Of a stretch of 64,000 nt of DNA, positions 32,801 through 43,500 are shown in pieces (the stretch's first letter is position 1; every line of letters begins with the position of its first letter). The translations under genes were made by a program, and so were the position numbers. Source of the DNA: Diplonema papillatum (taxonomy: Eukaryota > Euglenozoa > Diplonemea > Diplonemida > Diplonemidae). The notes beneath the pieces were generated by a model that saw only the letters and a program-made list of their open reading frames with translations, did no database searches and was not told the origin of the DNA. The stretch covers positions 186,001 to 250,000 of the forward strand of contig JAPJBO010000040.1 of assembly GCA_030068145.1 (NCBI GenBank), written 5' to 3'.

Positions 32801-35264
32801 GCGTTCGAGCAGCTGGCCGCGGTGCGGGCCGAATTCGACGACGTCGTGTCGTCGCGGTCGGTCTGCGACCAGCACGGGGGGCAGCAGGTCATCTCGTCGC
32901 TCGCCGCGGCGCAGAAGGACCTCAGGGAAGGGAGGGGCAAGGAGCAGCTCCTCGCCTCCAAGCAGGAGGCCGAAGAGCAGGTACGCAAATTGCCCAATAA
33001 CAACACTGCTGAGGCAGCGAAGAGAAATAGCCTCGACACGTACTTACCACCCTTTCCAGGTGGTCTTCGGCCTCCTGCGACTGGCTCGAGGATACCATCG
33101 CCGTCGGGGAAAATCCATCCGCTTTGTTTAGATGAACTTTGACACACCCACATACACGACAACTTACAGCATCGAGTAAGCGTGAACAACGGCTCGTCCA
33201 GCAGGCGACGGAGCTGTCGCAGGAACGGGAGCAGTTGTCTGCGAAGGTCGCGGAGCTGAAGATCCAACTGTCCGAGGCGAAAGCAGATTCGACGAAGCGA
33301 ACCGCCGAGAAGGTCGAAGCCCTGAAGTCGGCGGCCGCCGCCCAGCGCCAGGCGACCATCGCGAAGAGCAAGGTCACGGCGCTGGAGCGGGAACTCGACG
33401 CCCTGCGCACCGGCGAAAAGTCCCACAAAAAGGTATGCGGATAGGAAGCACCACCCTTCCCGAACGCATGTGACCTCAGTGTCGGTCGCAGTACTCCCGG
33501 ATATGACTAGTCTCAGTAGGAATGGAGAGCGCGCTCTCAAAGGAACCATCGACGATGGTCACCCGGTGACTTTAAACCCCGGTCCTCAAGCGAACGTTCA
33601 CTCTAAAAAGGTACGTGAGTAAAAAGGTACGTGAATGGTCGAAACCACCAGGATCAACCAAGGAACCCCGCGCCGCCCAAAACTTTACTTTTCCCTTTTC
33701 TCCAACAACATCCTGAAGGCCGTCTTATCGACTTCCGTGGTGCATCCGCTCCCAGTGAAACTGTGGAAGGGCGCATCGGTTAAAATATATCCCCTGTTGC
33801 CGAAAGTCACCAAGAAAGACTCTAAGCTCCCGGAGTTTCAAGCGAACCATTCCTCTCTGAAAAAGGAGCTCGCTGCCATCGACCGCCTGGAGCACGCCCT
33901 GGCCACCGAGCTTCGACAGGAGCGGAACCTGCTGCTGGAAGGCAGGGTTTTGCACTCGGGACAAAAGGACGGATATTTTGTCTCGAACACGTCAATCGTC
34001 CCTCAGTGACACCGTCAAACGCGCAGCGTTTAACCCTCTTCCGACGGGGCATCTGCAGAATAGTCCTGGATTTTCTGTGATACCCACTGATACCTTGGGT
34101 CGATTCTCTAAGCGTCATAGGTGACGAGTTAGTCGCCTCCGAGAGCGGCAGTGGAAAGACACGTCACAAATCCTTCCACGATCCTTCCATATTTTTTTCA
34201 TTCGTGGGAGAAATTGGTCTCAGAATTCACATGAGGCAATGCTCCCAAAATCCAAACGTGAAACGGCAACATACCCAGTTTCACTGGAGTGCCCGTTCCC
34301 GGCGAGCTACGAGGGAACGAACCTGTAAGAGTGCCAACGCTACTCTTTCAAAACGTACATATAAAAGGTGTCACGGGATAAGCCGGCAGCCGCTGCTTAG
34401 CGGCTTATCACGTGGCGGCCCTGAGATTACCCCCTCAGGTGACACCACTTTAGCCATACTTCAACTTTCTTTGGAATCTTTTGGTGCCAGAGGAAAAATA
34501 TACCGATTAAACCGGACATGTATGTCCGGCTCGTCGGAATAGGGTTAAAGGATGTCCCTATTGCCGAAAGTGTGACCCGGGGACTGTAAACTCAGCGAAC
34601 TTTCCACTCTTAACAGGAGCTCGCCGCCATCGACCGCCTGACTCGGGACGAGGACCGGAGGAAGCACGCCCTGGCCACCGAGCTTCGACAGGAGCGGAGC
34701 CGGCTGCTGGAGCACATCAACGAGCTGACGGAAAAGGCCGGGCTTGCGGAGGAAAAAGCGCGGGTCGCGCAGCAGGCGTCGGCGCGCTCGGCGAAGGCGT
34801 TCGCCGAGCTCCGCAAGAAGACGGAGGCCGACGCCTCGGGCGCCGCGACGGCGGAGCAGGCGCTGGAGTGGCAGGGATTCGTCCTCGCGCAGCTGTCCAG
34901 CGTGCTCGACTTCCTGCTGCGGTCGTCGCTCGAAGCGGTCGCCAAGATCAAAGTCCTCCGCGAGTCCAAGCTGCGGGAGTGCCGCACGATGCACACGCCG
35001 GTTTCTCCCTTCGTCTCCCTCATTGCCGAAGACGACATGAGCTCACTCCTCGACACTTCGCTACTCACGCAGCAGCACTACGGCAATCTTCTGCGCACGG
35101 CACTTGGCTGTTCAAAAAATCGTTTGGCTGCTGTACCGACTGTAAAAGTAGCTGGCGGTCTGGGAGAAGGCAAGCGTAACCGCGATGCAGCTAGGCTCTT
35201 CATTGACCTCATATCCCGCAGAGTCGAGCTTGAGTCGAAGCTAGCTGACGTCACTGCTCTCTGA
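29845..35264 (+). CDS. Long coiled-coil protein, 5' end incomplete (29845-30128, 30605-32476, 33170-33432, 34617-35264)
   Basis: All three junctions are GT-AG and phase-consistent (K-G|AT, G|CA, AAG|GAG). The exons encode at least 1,021 aa. Exon 29845 gives a globular segment (IEQAFGVAMDGYGKLRGW, EEVYHTEVVGVDQPPDEAGE). The large exon then starts DEAMAVPTKDLKHLLG and continues as about 600 residues of nearly unbroken coiled coil rich in A, E, R and L (EIRSLEADRAELRNEVREC, ELRLADAERGEVVREKQIAL). The last exon ends with QALEWQGFVLAQLSSVLDFL and a less helical tail to TGA 35264. If the first exon is wrong, ATG 30613 is a good start. This looks like a structural filament, basal-body or tethering protein; the family is not recognised. 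Three of its own exon fragments sit in the introns and one more follows the stop. Confidence 0.7.
30178..30400 (+). pseudogene. Upstream echo of the main coiled-coil exon
   Basis: Begins after TTTCAG with ATGAAGCGATGGC exactly like the real exon at 30605, but two internal blocks are missing. One block of about 60 bases lies between GAGGACGA and TCGCTCGAGG; one of about 210 bases lies at GGGGAGCG|CGAAGCC. An early stop (ACAGCCTGA) prevents use as an exon. Confidence 0.85.
30463..30517. repeat. Perfect intronic hairpin, 24-base arms
   Basis: Left arm 30463-30486 and right arm 30494-30517 are reverse complements with one mismatch; the loop is ACACAGG (30487-30493). The core is GAGTATATGTGTGTATG against CATACACACATATACTC. 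It lies in the intron between the first two assigned exons of the coiled-coil gene. It could be a minimal foldback element or a small-RNA precursor-like stem. Confidence 0.8.
32790..33105 (+). pseudogene. Intronic echo of coiled-coil exon 2 carrying an intron-like insert
   Basis: 32790-32985 copies 32213-32382 (GGGAGGCCGCGTTCGAGCAG onward) with small insertions. It is interrupted by about 86 bp starting CAG|GTACGC and ending CCAG|GTGG, then resumes TCTTCGG...GGCTCGAGGATACCATCGCC, matching 32386-32420. The insert has GT...AG ends and is bounded by CAGGT on both sides. The parent exon lacks it. Confidence 0.75.
33478..33610 (+). repeat. RepD/GTGTCGGTCGCA-family repeat in coiled-coil intron
   Basis: GTGTCGGTCGCAGTACT...ATATGACTAGTC...GGTCACCCGGTGACTTTAAA...CTCAAGCGAACGTTCACTCT is the fullest version of the family. 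Relatives lie at 36.73-36.88 kb, 27.29-27.39 kb and as tandem units at 11.05-11.64 kb. Confidence 0.55.
33830..33965 (+). pseudogene. Intronic echo of the coiled-coil last exon
   Basis: AGGAGCTCGCTGCCATCGACC, then CTGGAGCACGCCCTGGCCACC, then CGACAGGAGCGGAACCTGCT copies 34615-34715 with the codons for TRDEDRRK deleted. It is preceded, as the true exon is, by a RepD sequence (GGAGTTTCAAGCGAACCATT). Confidence 0.8.
34367..34446 (+). mobile_element. RepE: 80-bp MITE-like element, deleted form
   Basis: Same GGTGTCAC/GTGACACC ends as 21845-21976. Inner stems are GATAAGCCG...CGGCTTATC (around GCAGCCGCTGC) and CCTGAG...CTCAGG, so the RNA or single strand could form a three-way junction. It lacks the 52-bp CATGTGG module. 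It sits in the last intron of the coiled-coil gene. Confidence 0.65.
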
Positions 35265-35269
35265 GATGC

Positions 35270-35600
35270 AGCTGTCCCGCGTGCTCTACTCTCTGCTACG
35301 GTCGTCACTCGAAGCGGTCGCCAAGATCAAGTCCTCCGCGAGTCCAAGCTTCGAGAGTGCCGCGCGACTGTATAGCACGCAGAGTCAAGCTTGAGTCGAA
35401 GCTAGCTGACGCCACTGCTCTCTGAGATGCAGCTGTCCAACGTGCTCGACTTCTGCTCAGAAGCCGCCACCATCCTCCGTGGGCCTAGCTCCGCGAATGC
35501 ACACACCGGCCTCGCCCTTCGTCTCCCTCATTTTCGAAGACGAACCGAACTCCGTCCTCGAAACCTCGCTCCTCACGTAGCAGCCCTACGACAATCTCCT
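35270..35600 (+). pseudogene. Downstream echoes of the coiled-coil gene tail
   Basis: Two or three overlapping fragments. 35270-35355 matches 34893-34975 (CAGCTGTCC(C/A)(G/A)CGTGCTC...GGTCGCCAAGATCAA). 35375-35425 matches 35218-35265 (GAGTCGAAGCTAGCTGACG...CTCTCTGA). 35430-35580 again resembles 34890-35075 (AATGCACACACCGGCCTCGC). The pieces are out of order relative to the gene. Confidence 0.8.
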
Positions 35601-37508
35601 TGAACATGCTTCTTGGCTGTGCCCAGAGGGTGGCATCATCGTTACCCGCGAATACCGAGGTCGCACTGTTGAGAATGTGACACGGCAATCCGTCATGTTC
35701 CAAAGATGTCAGTCTGGGCAATGAGCGAACCAACACCAACTGAAGATCATGTTTTCGTCCTCAGCTGCTTTCGGAAGCACCAGTACCACCAGTACCACGT
35801 TGGCGCGCTTCGTTTGCTTCGGCGGAGGCGCTGCTGTCCCCGTTACAGTTTTCATGTACGTGCTTCACATGGAGATCCTCAACTCACGACATACCGGGTG
35901 AAAAGGAAGGACCCTGTGTGGATGCGTCAACGCAAAAGTCTTTGAGAACGAAAGGGCGAAGACATATTTTTGGTGATACTCTCAATAGTCTTTTTTTCCG
36001 AGCTCCGTAGATGGGGAACGAGCCCCTTCTTTAGGCTGTCTCTCCCTCTTCGTGTGGTTCGGCTTTCTTCCTTCTCGGCTTAAAAAACGTAGATCGAGCG
36101 AAAAGTCGCGCCTTTTTTTTCTGGCCCCCGCGTACTCGCACATAAGTTAGAACTTAGACAGTACTTACCTCTGATCCGTTGGTTGGTGTTTTCCATCCTT
36201 CTTTTAGCGCGAGTGTCGGCGTGGGTGGATTGAAGGTGCGGTGAGTAGTGCTCTCGGCTCCTGATTTCTTCTGGGCCTTCTTGCACGTTGTGCCTGCAAT
36301 GAAGTTTCGAACAAGAGAAACCAACTGGTTGAATAAACCACAGCATTTCGCTTCATCACAGCGGTGGCGAGTGGAATGTGGCTTCTGCCCAGTGCCCTGA
36401 ATGGCAACACTGAGAGATCAGGTTGTTGGCAGAAGCTTCATCTGGAGCAGGTCGTTTTCTTTTAGCCACCCGCAATCAGTGTTAGGAAACTGAACCGCTC
36501 GAATAGGACTCGCTGTTCATGATCAATTGCCACCTGAAACCGAAACCACGTCGTACGCCCGGTGTACGGGTTTCATCTGATCACTTTTTAGCACCAACAA
36601 TCTTGCGGGTTGCTCTACGATGAATTGCATTGACTAAAAAACAGACCGATACGAGCTGCATGGCAACCCCTGCTCAACATGCATGCGCGTGGGGGGCCCA
36701 AGACTAAATTCAAAGCGAATTTCTTCTTGGTGTCGGTCGCAACACTTACAAACATGGCTAGCCGTATTTAAGCATACCTACTACCCACATACCACCCGCC
36801 TCACAGCCTCAATGGTCAACCGGAGACCCTAAAACACCGAACCTCTAAACCACAATAAACGCTAAAAAAGACGTAGGCAGCCCGCATTGATCAGAATTCA
36901 TAACCTGTACATGGATCAGGGTAAAATACCACACAAAACAAAACGAAGCGTCTGTCTTTTTTGACGCACCACTCACACGGCACTGTAGGTAGGGGGTGTG
37001 GAGGAGGCGCGTTGAAAAAGTCTGTCGGGGATGGACCGATAAACGGGACATCGAGTGCGCTCCTTGGGAAACTCCTCGAGAGGTAAGGCCCCGTGGAGGC
37101 TTCGGCGTTGCACGGAGCTAAGTCGGAACCCAAGAGGCAAAACCAGCACCCCACACGCACCTAAGACCGTCAATCCGCAAAAGAAAGAGAGCGAAGTACG
37201 AGAAGGAAGACAGGCGGCACCCACGCCTGCTACTCCTCCTGTCGGCGCCATCACCCCCTCATTCCAACTCGTTGCCATAGCTTTACCTTGCTGAGACACA
37301 CCTCCTCCATCTGGCCTTATCCGTCAGTAAAAGAGTGAACTACTACCGAGTTGTACGTACAGTAGTGAGCAGAAAACCGAGCGAGTGGAGAAAGAACGGA
37401 GTTAGCACAAACTACCCTTCGGCCGACGGAGACCATTCCTCCTGGTTGCCCACAACCAGAACTAATTGCAACGAGTCGATCCCCGGCCGGTCGGAGCGGG
37501 GGCCCGCC
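35601..37508. other. Intergenic repeats upstream of gene D
   Basis: 36455-36560 matches 10060-10150 (GGAAACTGAACCGC...GATCA...TTGCCACCTGAAACC). 36725-36885 is a RepD-family copy with GTGTCGGTCGCAACACTTAC. A minus-strand frame at 37299-36973 (108 codons, one hydrophobic stretch GLTVLGACGVLVLPLGF) could be a small gene but has no other support. Confidence 0.45.
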
Positions 37509-40500
37509 ATGGATGTGCTCGCGCGGCTGGGGGAGAGCGCCTGGGGCCGGCTGTTGAAGAAGCAGCGGCTCCGGAAGAGGAGGCTCGAGAAGAAGGCCGA
37601 CGACCCGCGTCGGCAGCGCGCGAAGGACGCCGCGAAGAGCACGTCGGTGGTCGCCCTCGCGCGGCAGTGCGACGAGGTGGGAGGCACGAGGCTCGCACTG
37701 GTCTGTCCACAGTGCAAGGTGCCCGCGCACGACCTGTACGTCGACTCGAACAGAGAGTTCGAGTTCCACGTCTTCAACTGCAGGCTGAGCCACGGCGCCA
37801 ATCCGTTGCTCCCGATCGTATCGCTGACCCCGCAACCTCCCGTGAAGCCGAAGGCCGAGGCCAGGCGGCAAGTATGGGACTCGTCGACTGTTAAAGAGCC
37901 GGCGACCAGCGTTCCGCCGGGGAACCCGCGGCACGCCTCCCCTGGCATCGCGCCGAAGCCGCCGCCGCCGCCGCCGCCGCACGGCGCGCGGCCGTGGCCG
38001 CCGCCGCGGGACTGGTCGACGAGCACGTCGTTCCCGCCGCTCGATCGGCAGCCGACGCCGGCGCTCAACGCCGGGGACCCGCGGGCCCACTGGCACGAGA
38101 GGGTCAACGTGTTAGCTCTCGGCAACCTGCGCGCCGTGAAGCAAGCAGGCGATCCAGCCGCCGCGGCGAAGCTGCGTGCTCTGCTCAAAGCGGCGTCCCG
38201 CCGAGACCGCGTGTTTGACCTGTCGTCTGTTACCCTCGGAGTCTCCGACCTGCCCATCGTCGCGCCGTTGCTCTTCTCCGCCAACCAGGCGTCCCTCGTC
38301 GAACTCGGGCCCGTCGAAGCCGACGCACGCGCCCTCGTCGGGCGGCTGCTGGTGGAGTCGGTCTCGAAGCTCGACACCGTCCTCCGCGTCTCGCACCCGG
38401 CGGGCACGCTGCCCCCCGAGTCGGAAGCAGCACTGGACCGGGCCGTCGACCGGTCGGCGCGGAACATGGTCGATCGGGAAGCGTTCGCGAAGCTGGCGTC
38501 TTTGCAAGTTGAGTACGAGGCTTGGATGTCCGAACGGACGACGGACCTCCGAAACTCGATCGCCGGCGAGACCGGCGACAGGGCGCGTCTCGTGGACGAC
38601 GAGAAAGAGGAGAGGCACAAGCTGTTGGTCCGGAAACGGCGGGCGTGGCTCGCCGCGAAAAGGTGTGTGCTTTCAATCTTCGGACGGAATGGCCATCGTT
38701 GGCGGACTAAAAAGAGCGCGCCGCTCTGCAGTTCTGTCTGCGTATTTAGAACCTTCTTGCGTCCACTCTTCCCGCGGGTTCTGAGCACCCGTTCTTTGTC
38801 CCTTTTTCTTCCACCGTTTCTGCGCGACGGGAGGTCACCTGCCAACACAAAACCGTCCTCCCCCGAGAAGAGACACGCTGTGGGTTCGTCGAGCATAGCA
38901 GATAGACAGCGACAAAATCTTTGTTTGCTCTAAAGAAGTACCACCTCTCGCACCAGTCCCGCCTCCTTTGATTCGCCCGCCGAGCTTCTGCACAAAACCG
39001 ATGTTCACTGCCGTTGGTCTCTTTGACGATCCCGAATCTTCGCTGAACGACCGCCTTTCTACAATCGAAGAGGCCCTCGGAGAACTCCTCCACTGTGTAC
39101 CCGCGAAGGACGAGGCTTTCACGACGAGGACTTTGCTCGTTCGAAACAAGAAGTCGGCTCTGAAATCCGAAACACTCGATTCTCCCCGTGGCAGCGACGC
39201 GGTACGGGCCCCAGGAAGCCCGTTGTCTTTGTCCTTTTCTCAAAGCAACCGTTTTTGCAGCTCCTTGCAAGTCATACTTAAGTCTACCCGGCCTCGCCAC
39301 AGAGCCAACCCACGATGACGTTTAGGCCCCTCGGAGTGCGTGAACCACCAATGAAACCCCGCGATCACATCAGCTGCCAACGCTCGCCGTGCTGTTAGGA
39401 TCTCCACGTAGAAGAGGTGCAGCGTCTCCAGCAGACGAAGTAGCTTCTCCCGCTCCCTGGCCATCGGTGCAACAATCATCTTTGACTGGGCCGCGGCTCG
39501 CTCCGCGCCCACGACGTAACGACTTACGCCCGCCGTAGTAGTACAGGACAGTAGTGGGGCGACCGGATACCCCCGGAGAGATGGTCCCTGCACTCTAACT
39601 CGTCTCTCTCTCTCTCTCTTCCTGGGGGGCGGGGGCTACTACGCACAATCGCAAGCATGGTAGCCAACTCTGCTGCGCGGCCGTCGGTGTACTTCGCGCG
39701 TGTCTGTTTCGAGACCCCCTCCCAATCGCAACTCTAAACCAGTCCCGACGTGGCTGGCCATTACTAATAATGAACGCGTGCCAAAGAAACAGCCCACACT
39801 CAAAATAGCCCTTACTTGCTCGAAGAACCCCCATTAACAAGGTCACCCGCATACCACGATACCACGATACCACGATAGGCGCTAGTAGCACCACAGGATG
39901 CTAGTACATGAGATACTCATCCCGAGCATCTCCCGCTGCATGGCATCTAAAATGCCGGAATTTCAAAACGAACTTGAACTCCAAAAAACAGGTCCGAAAT
40001 CGCGCGTCTGGAAAGCGAAACGGCGCGCAAGGGCGTCGACGAGTTGCTGGCCAGCGAGCACGCGTGGCGAAGGTGCACGAAGGCGGTGGAGATCGGGGAC
40101 CTGCTGTGGTGCGTCGTGCTTGAAACCGACGACTGGCGCCGGGTCGCGGAGAGGGAGCACACAACCGCCCGGCAGACGCTGAAGGCGGCGGAGGAGCAGC
40201 ACCGCGCGAGCGCCTGCATCCGCGCCGCCGCGCGCCTGGCGAAGGAGCAGAGCGAGAAGGACCTGCTGGGCGACGTCGAAGAGGAGGACCGGTGCTTGGT
40301 CGCCCAGGTCTTCGAAGCCGCCTGCGTGCAGCTTGCGTCCCTGTTCCGGGAGAACGAGGCGCGCATCCGCTTCGCGGAAACCCAGCAGCACGTGCTCGCC
40401 GAGTTCTGCGAGCTGTGCGACGGCCGGTTCAAGATCATCGAAGCCGACGAGATTGAGTCCTGGCAGTTCATCCAGCAGCGGATCAAACTCTTCGCCCACT

Positions 40501-43500
40501 CGAAGCGCCAGGAGCAGCACCGCGCCCGCCAGGCGGTCCAAGACTCCGAGACTCGAACCCGCGCTTGGTTCGCCTCCGGGATGGAGCAGCTACTGCGGCT
40601 CGTCAAGCGCCACCTCGACCTCACTGTCGCCCACGAAAAAGTGCAAGCCAGCCTCGCTGCCAACCGCAGCAACCGCCGGTCTTTAATGCTCGAGGCGCCC
40701 AACCTGCGGGTCGACCCGTGTGTCTCGTTCAACACGAAGCCGGCGACGTACTTCGTGCACTCCAACTGCGAGCCGGAGGACCCGATCCTCATAAACCCGA
40801 GGACCACCGTCACCATAGAGCTCGCCCCGGACTGGCCGAAGAGGCACGCGCGCGCGGTGCGGGCGTGCGAAGACAACGGGAAGGCGGCGATCGAGTCGGC
40901 TGCCGCCGCGGAGGACGCCCAGGCGACGGCAGAGGCTGCAGTGGCCGCGTTCTACGACGCGATGCTTGCGCTCGGCGACGAGGTGGCGGTTGAAGGCGGC
41001 GGCGGCGGCGGCGGCGCGACCGACGAATACCTCGACCCCGAAGAGGCCGACGAGGAATTGACCCCCACCCGCGGGAAGAAGCGAAACCCGAAGCGCGCCG
41101 TGCACGTGCTGCAGGCCGCCGTCAAGCTCGGCTCCGCCGGGCCACCGGCCGGGGGTGGCGAGCAGAAGAGTGAAGAAGCGCTAGCCGAGGCGAAGGTCGC
41201 CCGGGAGCGCGAGTACCAGGCGCAGCTCGAAGCGTCGAGGCTCGTCGCGCGGCTAAAAACCCGCATCGCCCGCGGCTCGGTCGCCGTGTCCGTCGTCCCG
41301 CACCCGGACCATTCGTACGCGCAGACCTCCCTCCTCTCCTGCAAGCACCCCCTCGAGCTCGCCCACGCCGCGCGCTCGCCGACCCCCCGCTCCCCCTCCC
41401 TAGGCGTCCCCGCCGAACCTCCGGAAGGACAACTAGCGGTGTCGTCTGCCGGCAAGCCGGCGGAGGACACTTTCCCGCGGCCGGAGGGCAACCCGGTGCG
41501 CGTTTCGTTCGCCGGCGTGATGGCGGCGGGGCCCGCTGGATTGGACGTGAGCGCGGCCGCCGACCACGTGTTCACGCGGGAGCAGACACCCAGAGAGGAC
41601 GATCCCGACCCAAGCCGCGAAGGGCCGCCCAGTGCGGTGGAGTACGTGACGGCCGACACCATCACAGCCACGCTGCGGAGCATAACCTACCACGCCCGTG
41701 CTCAAGCAGTTGAAACGCCGGTCGTGCTTGACATCACCGTGGATGTGGCCCTCGAGTTCGACATCCCTTCGGACACCGCCGGCGAGGCACCCGAAGCGAC
41801 CGACCGACAGTGGATCGCCGCCGAAAAATCAGTCCCGTTCAACGCCGTGCTCTCCCGCCCGTTCCTGACCTACGACAAGCTCGACCTCCCGGACATCGAC
41901 TGGCTCGAAGGCAACCGGAGCGACGACGTTCCCCTGCTGCAAGACGCGCTCGTTGTGTCGGACCCGCCGACGGTGACGAAGAAGGAGAGCGACACGCATT
42001 TCTCGGTCATGGCCGGAGGCCGCCAGGGTGGCGGGCTCTCGCTGACCAACTTCCACGGGTCGGAGCTCACGGTCGAGTTTGTGTCCGGGCGGACGCCGGA
42101 TGACCTCGTCTGCTTCAAGTGCAGCGCGAGGTGTTCGCTGAATTCGGCGGGGTCCATCTGTTTCAGGGACCCCAGTGCGCAGTCCGACTCGAAGGACGCG
42201 GGCGCCGCCGCGGTTCGAGAGGAGGCAGCGCTGACGGAAGTGGGCCGCGTGGTGAAGGGAAGGCTCGCGCCGTGCGGCGAAGCGTCGGCGGCAGGAGCCG
42301 GCAGCGGGCTCGTGGTCATCGAGTTTGCGTGCGAGCAGAACGCGGCGCTGCTGGTAGCGGACAACGTCAGGCACTTCCTCCGGCAGCTCCGCTTCCACAA
42401 CACTTCGGTCGCGCCGGTCGAGGGAACCCGCGTCATTCGGGTCTCGCTTGTCGACGCAAACCGATACCGCAGCCAGGTGTTCACGCGGGTCGTCGTCACT
42501 GGGCAAGACAACCCAACCGAGATGACGATCCCGCGGCTCAAAATCCAGATGCGGCACTCGGCGACGCCGGCGCCGCTGCGGCAGTACCTCACGGCGCCCG
42601 TCATCCCCGTCGCGGACGGGGCCACCGTGAAGGACGTCGACACCGACCGGTTCATCGGCGGGTCTCTCCGGGTCCTGCTCGCGCAGGCGCAGGGCAAGGA
42701 GGGCATCTTCCTCTGCGTCGACCCGACCATGCTTGCCACCGTGTACAACAACTGCTCTGGGCAGATTGCCGAGCATCGGCAGTCGAGGAGCTCGAGGGGG
42801 TTCGAGTCGGAGGTCTCGAACGTAGGCGACGGATGCGAGAGTGCGGATGCGTCGGTGCAAACGCCGGCCAGGAAGGCATCCGGCGCCGGGGCCCACGGGA
42901 TCGTGATCGGCGCGGATCGGCGCGTAGAGTTCGAGGGGTTGCTGGTAGGGGAGGTGGCGGCCGGCGCGGTGGTGGCCGACCCGTCGCAGCTGCCGCACGC
43001 GGAGGCCTGCGCCGAGATCGTCGTCACCTTCGCCGAGTCGGGCGAGATGAGTATCGCCGCGTGCCAAGCGCTCCTCCGCTGCGTGGCCTTCACATCCGGA
43101 CAGCACAAGCTGGGCGTCCGGTCCGTGGAGTTCACCCTCACCATCGGCCCTACAGTACCGGACACGCTAGAAGGCGAAAGCGTTCCGATGCCCGTGTTCG
43201 ACGAAACCGAAGCCAGCGTGCTGCACGAGGTGGTGACGATACGGGTTCCCCCGCATTTGCTGACGGTTCCGGAAAAATACGCTGAAATCGAGTATCGCGA
43301 GCGCAGCGGGCCCCAGCGGGTCGCCCCGTTCGACCTCGGACAGGACAAGCTGTCGTTCGTCGACTCGTACAGCGGAGGATACGCCGTCGTCGAAATTTTG
43401 GAGGGCAACAACGACGAAGACTCGCTCGCCCTCCGCGAGGACGAGACCATCAAGCTTGCCCCGCACGCCAGCAAGCCGAAGGCGCACCCGCGCAGCTTCC

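Noticed and set aside
38985..39201. Extra exon of gene D inside intron 1
   Set aside because: The acceptor phase fits and the peptide looks plausible, but its donor is out of phase with exon 39992; left out of the model.
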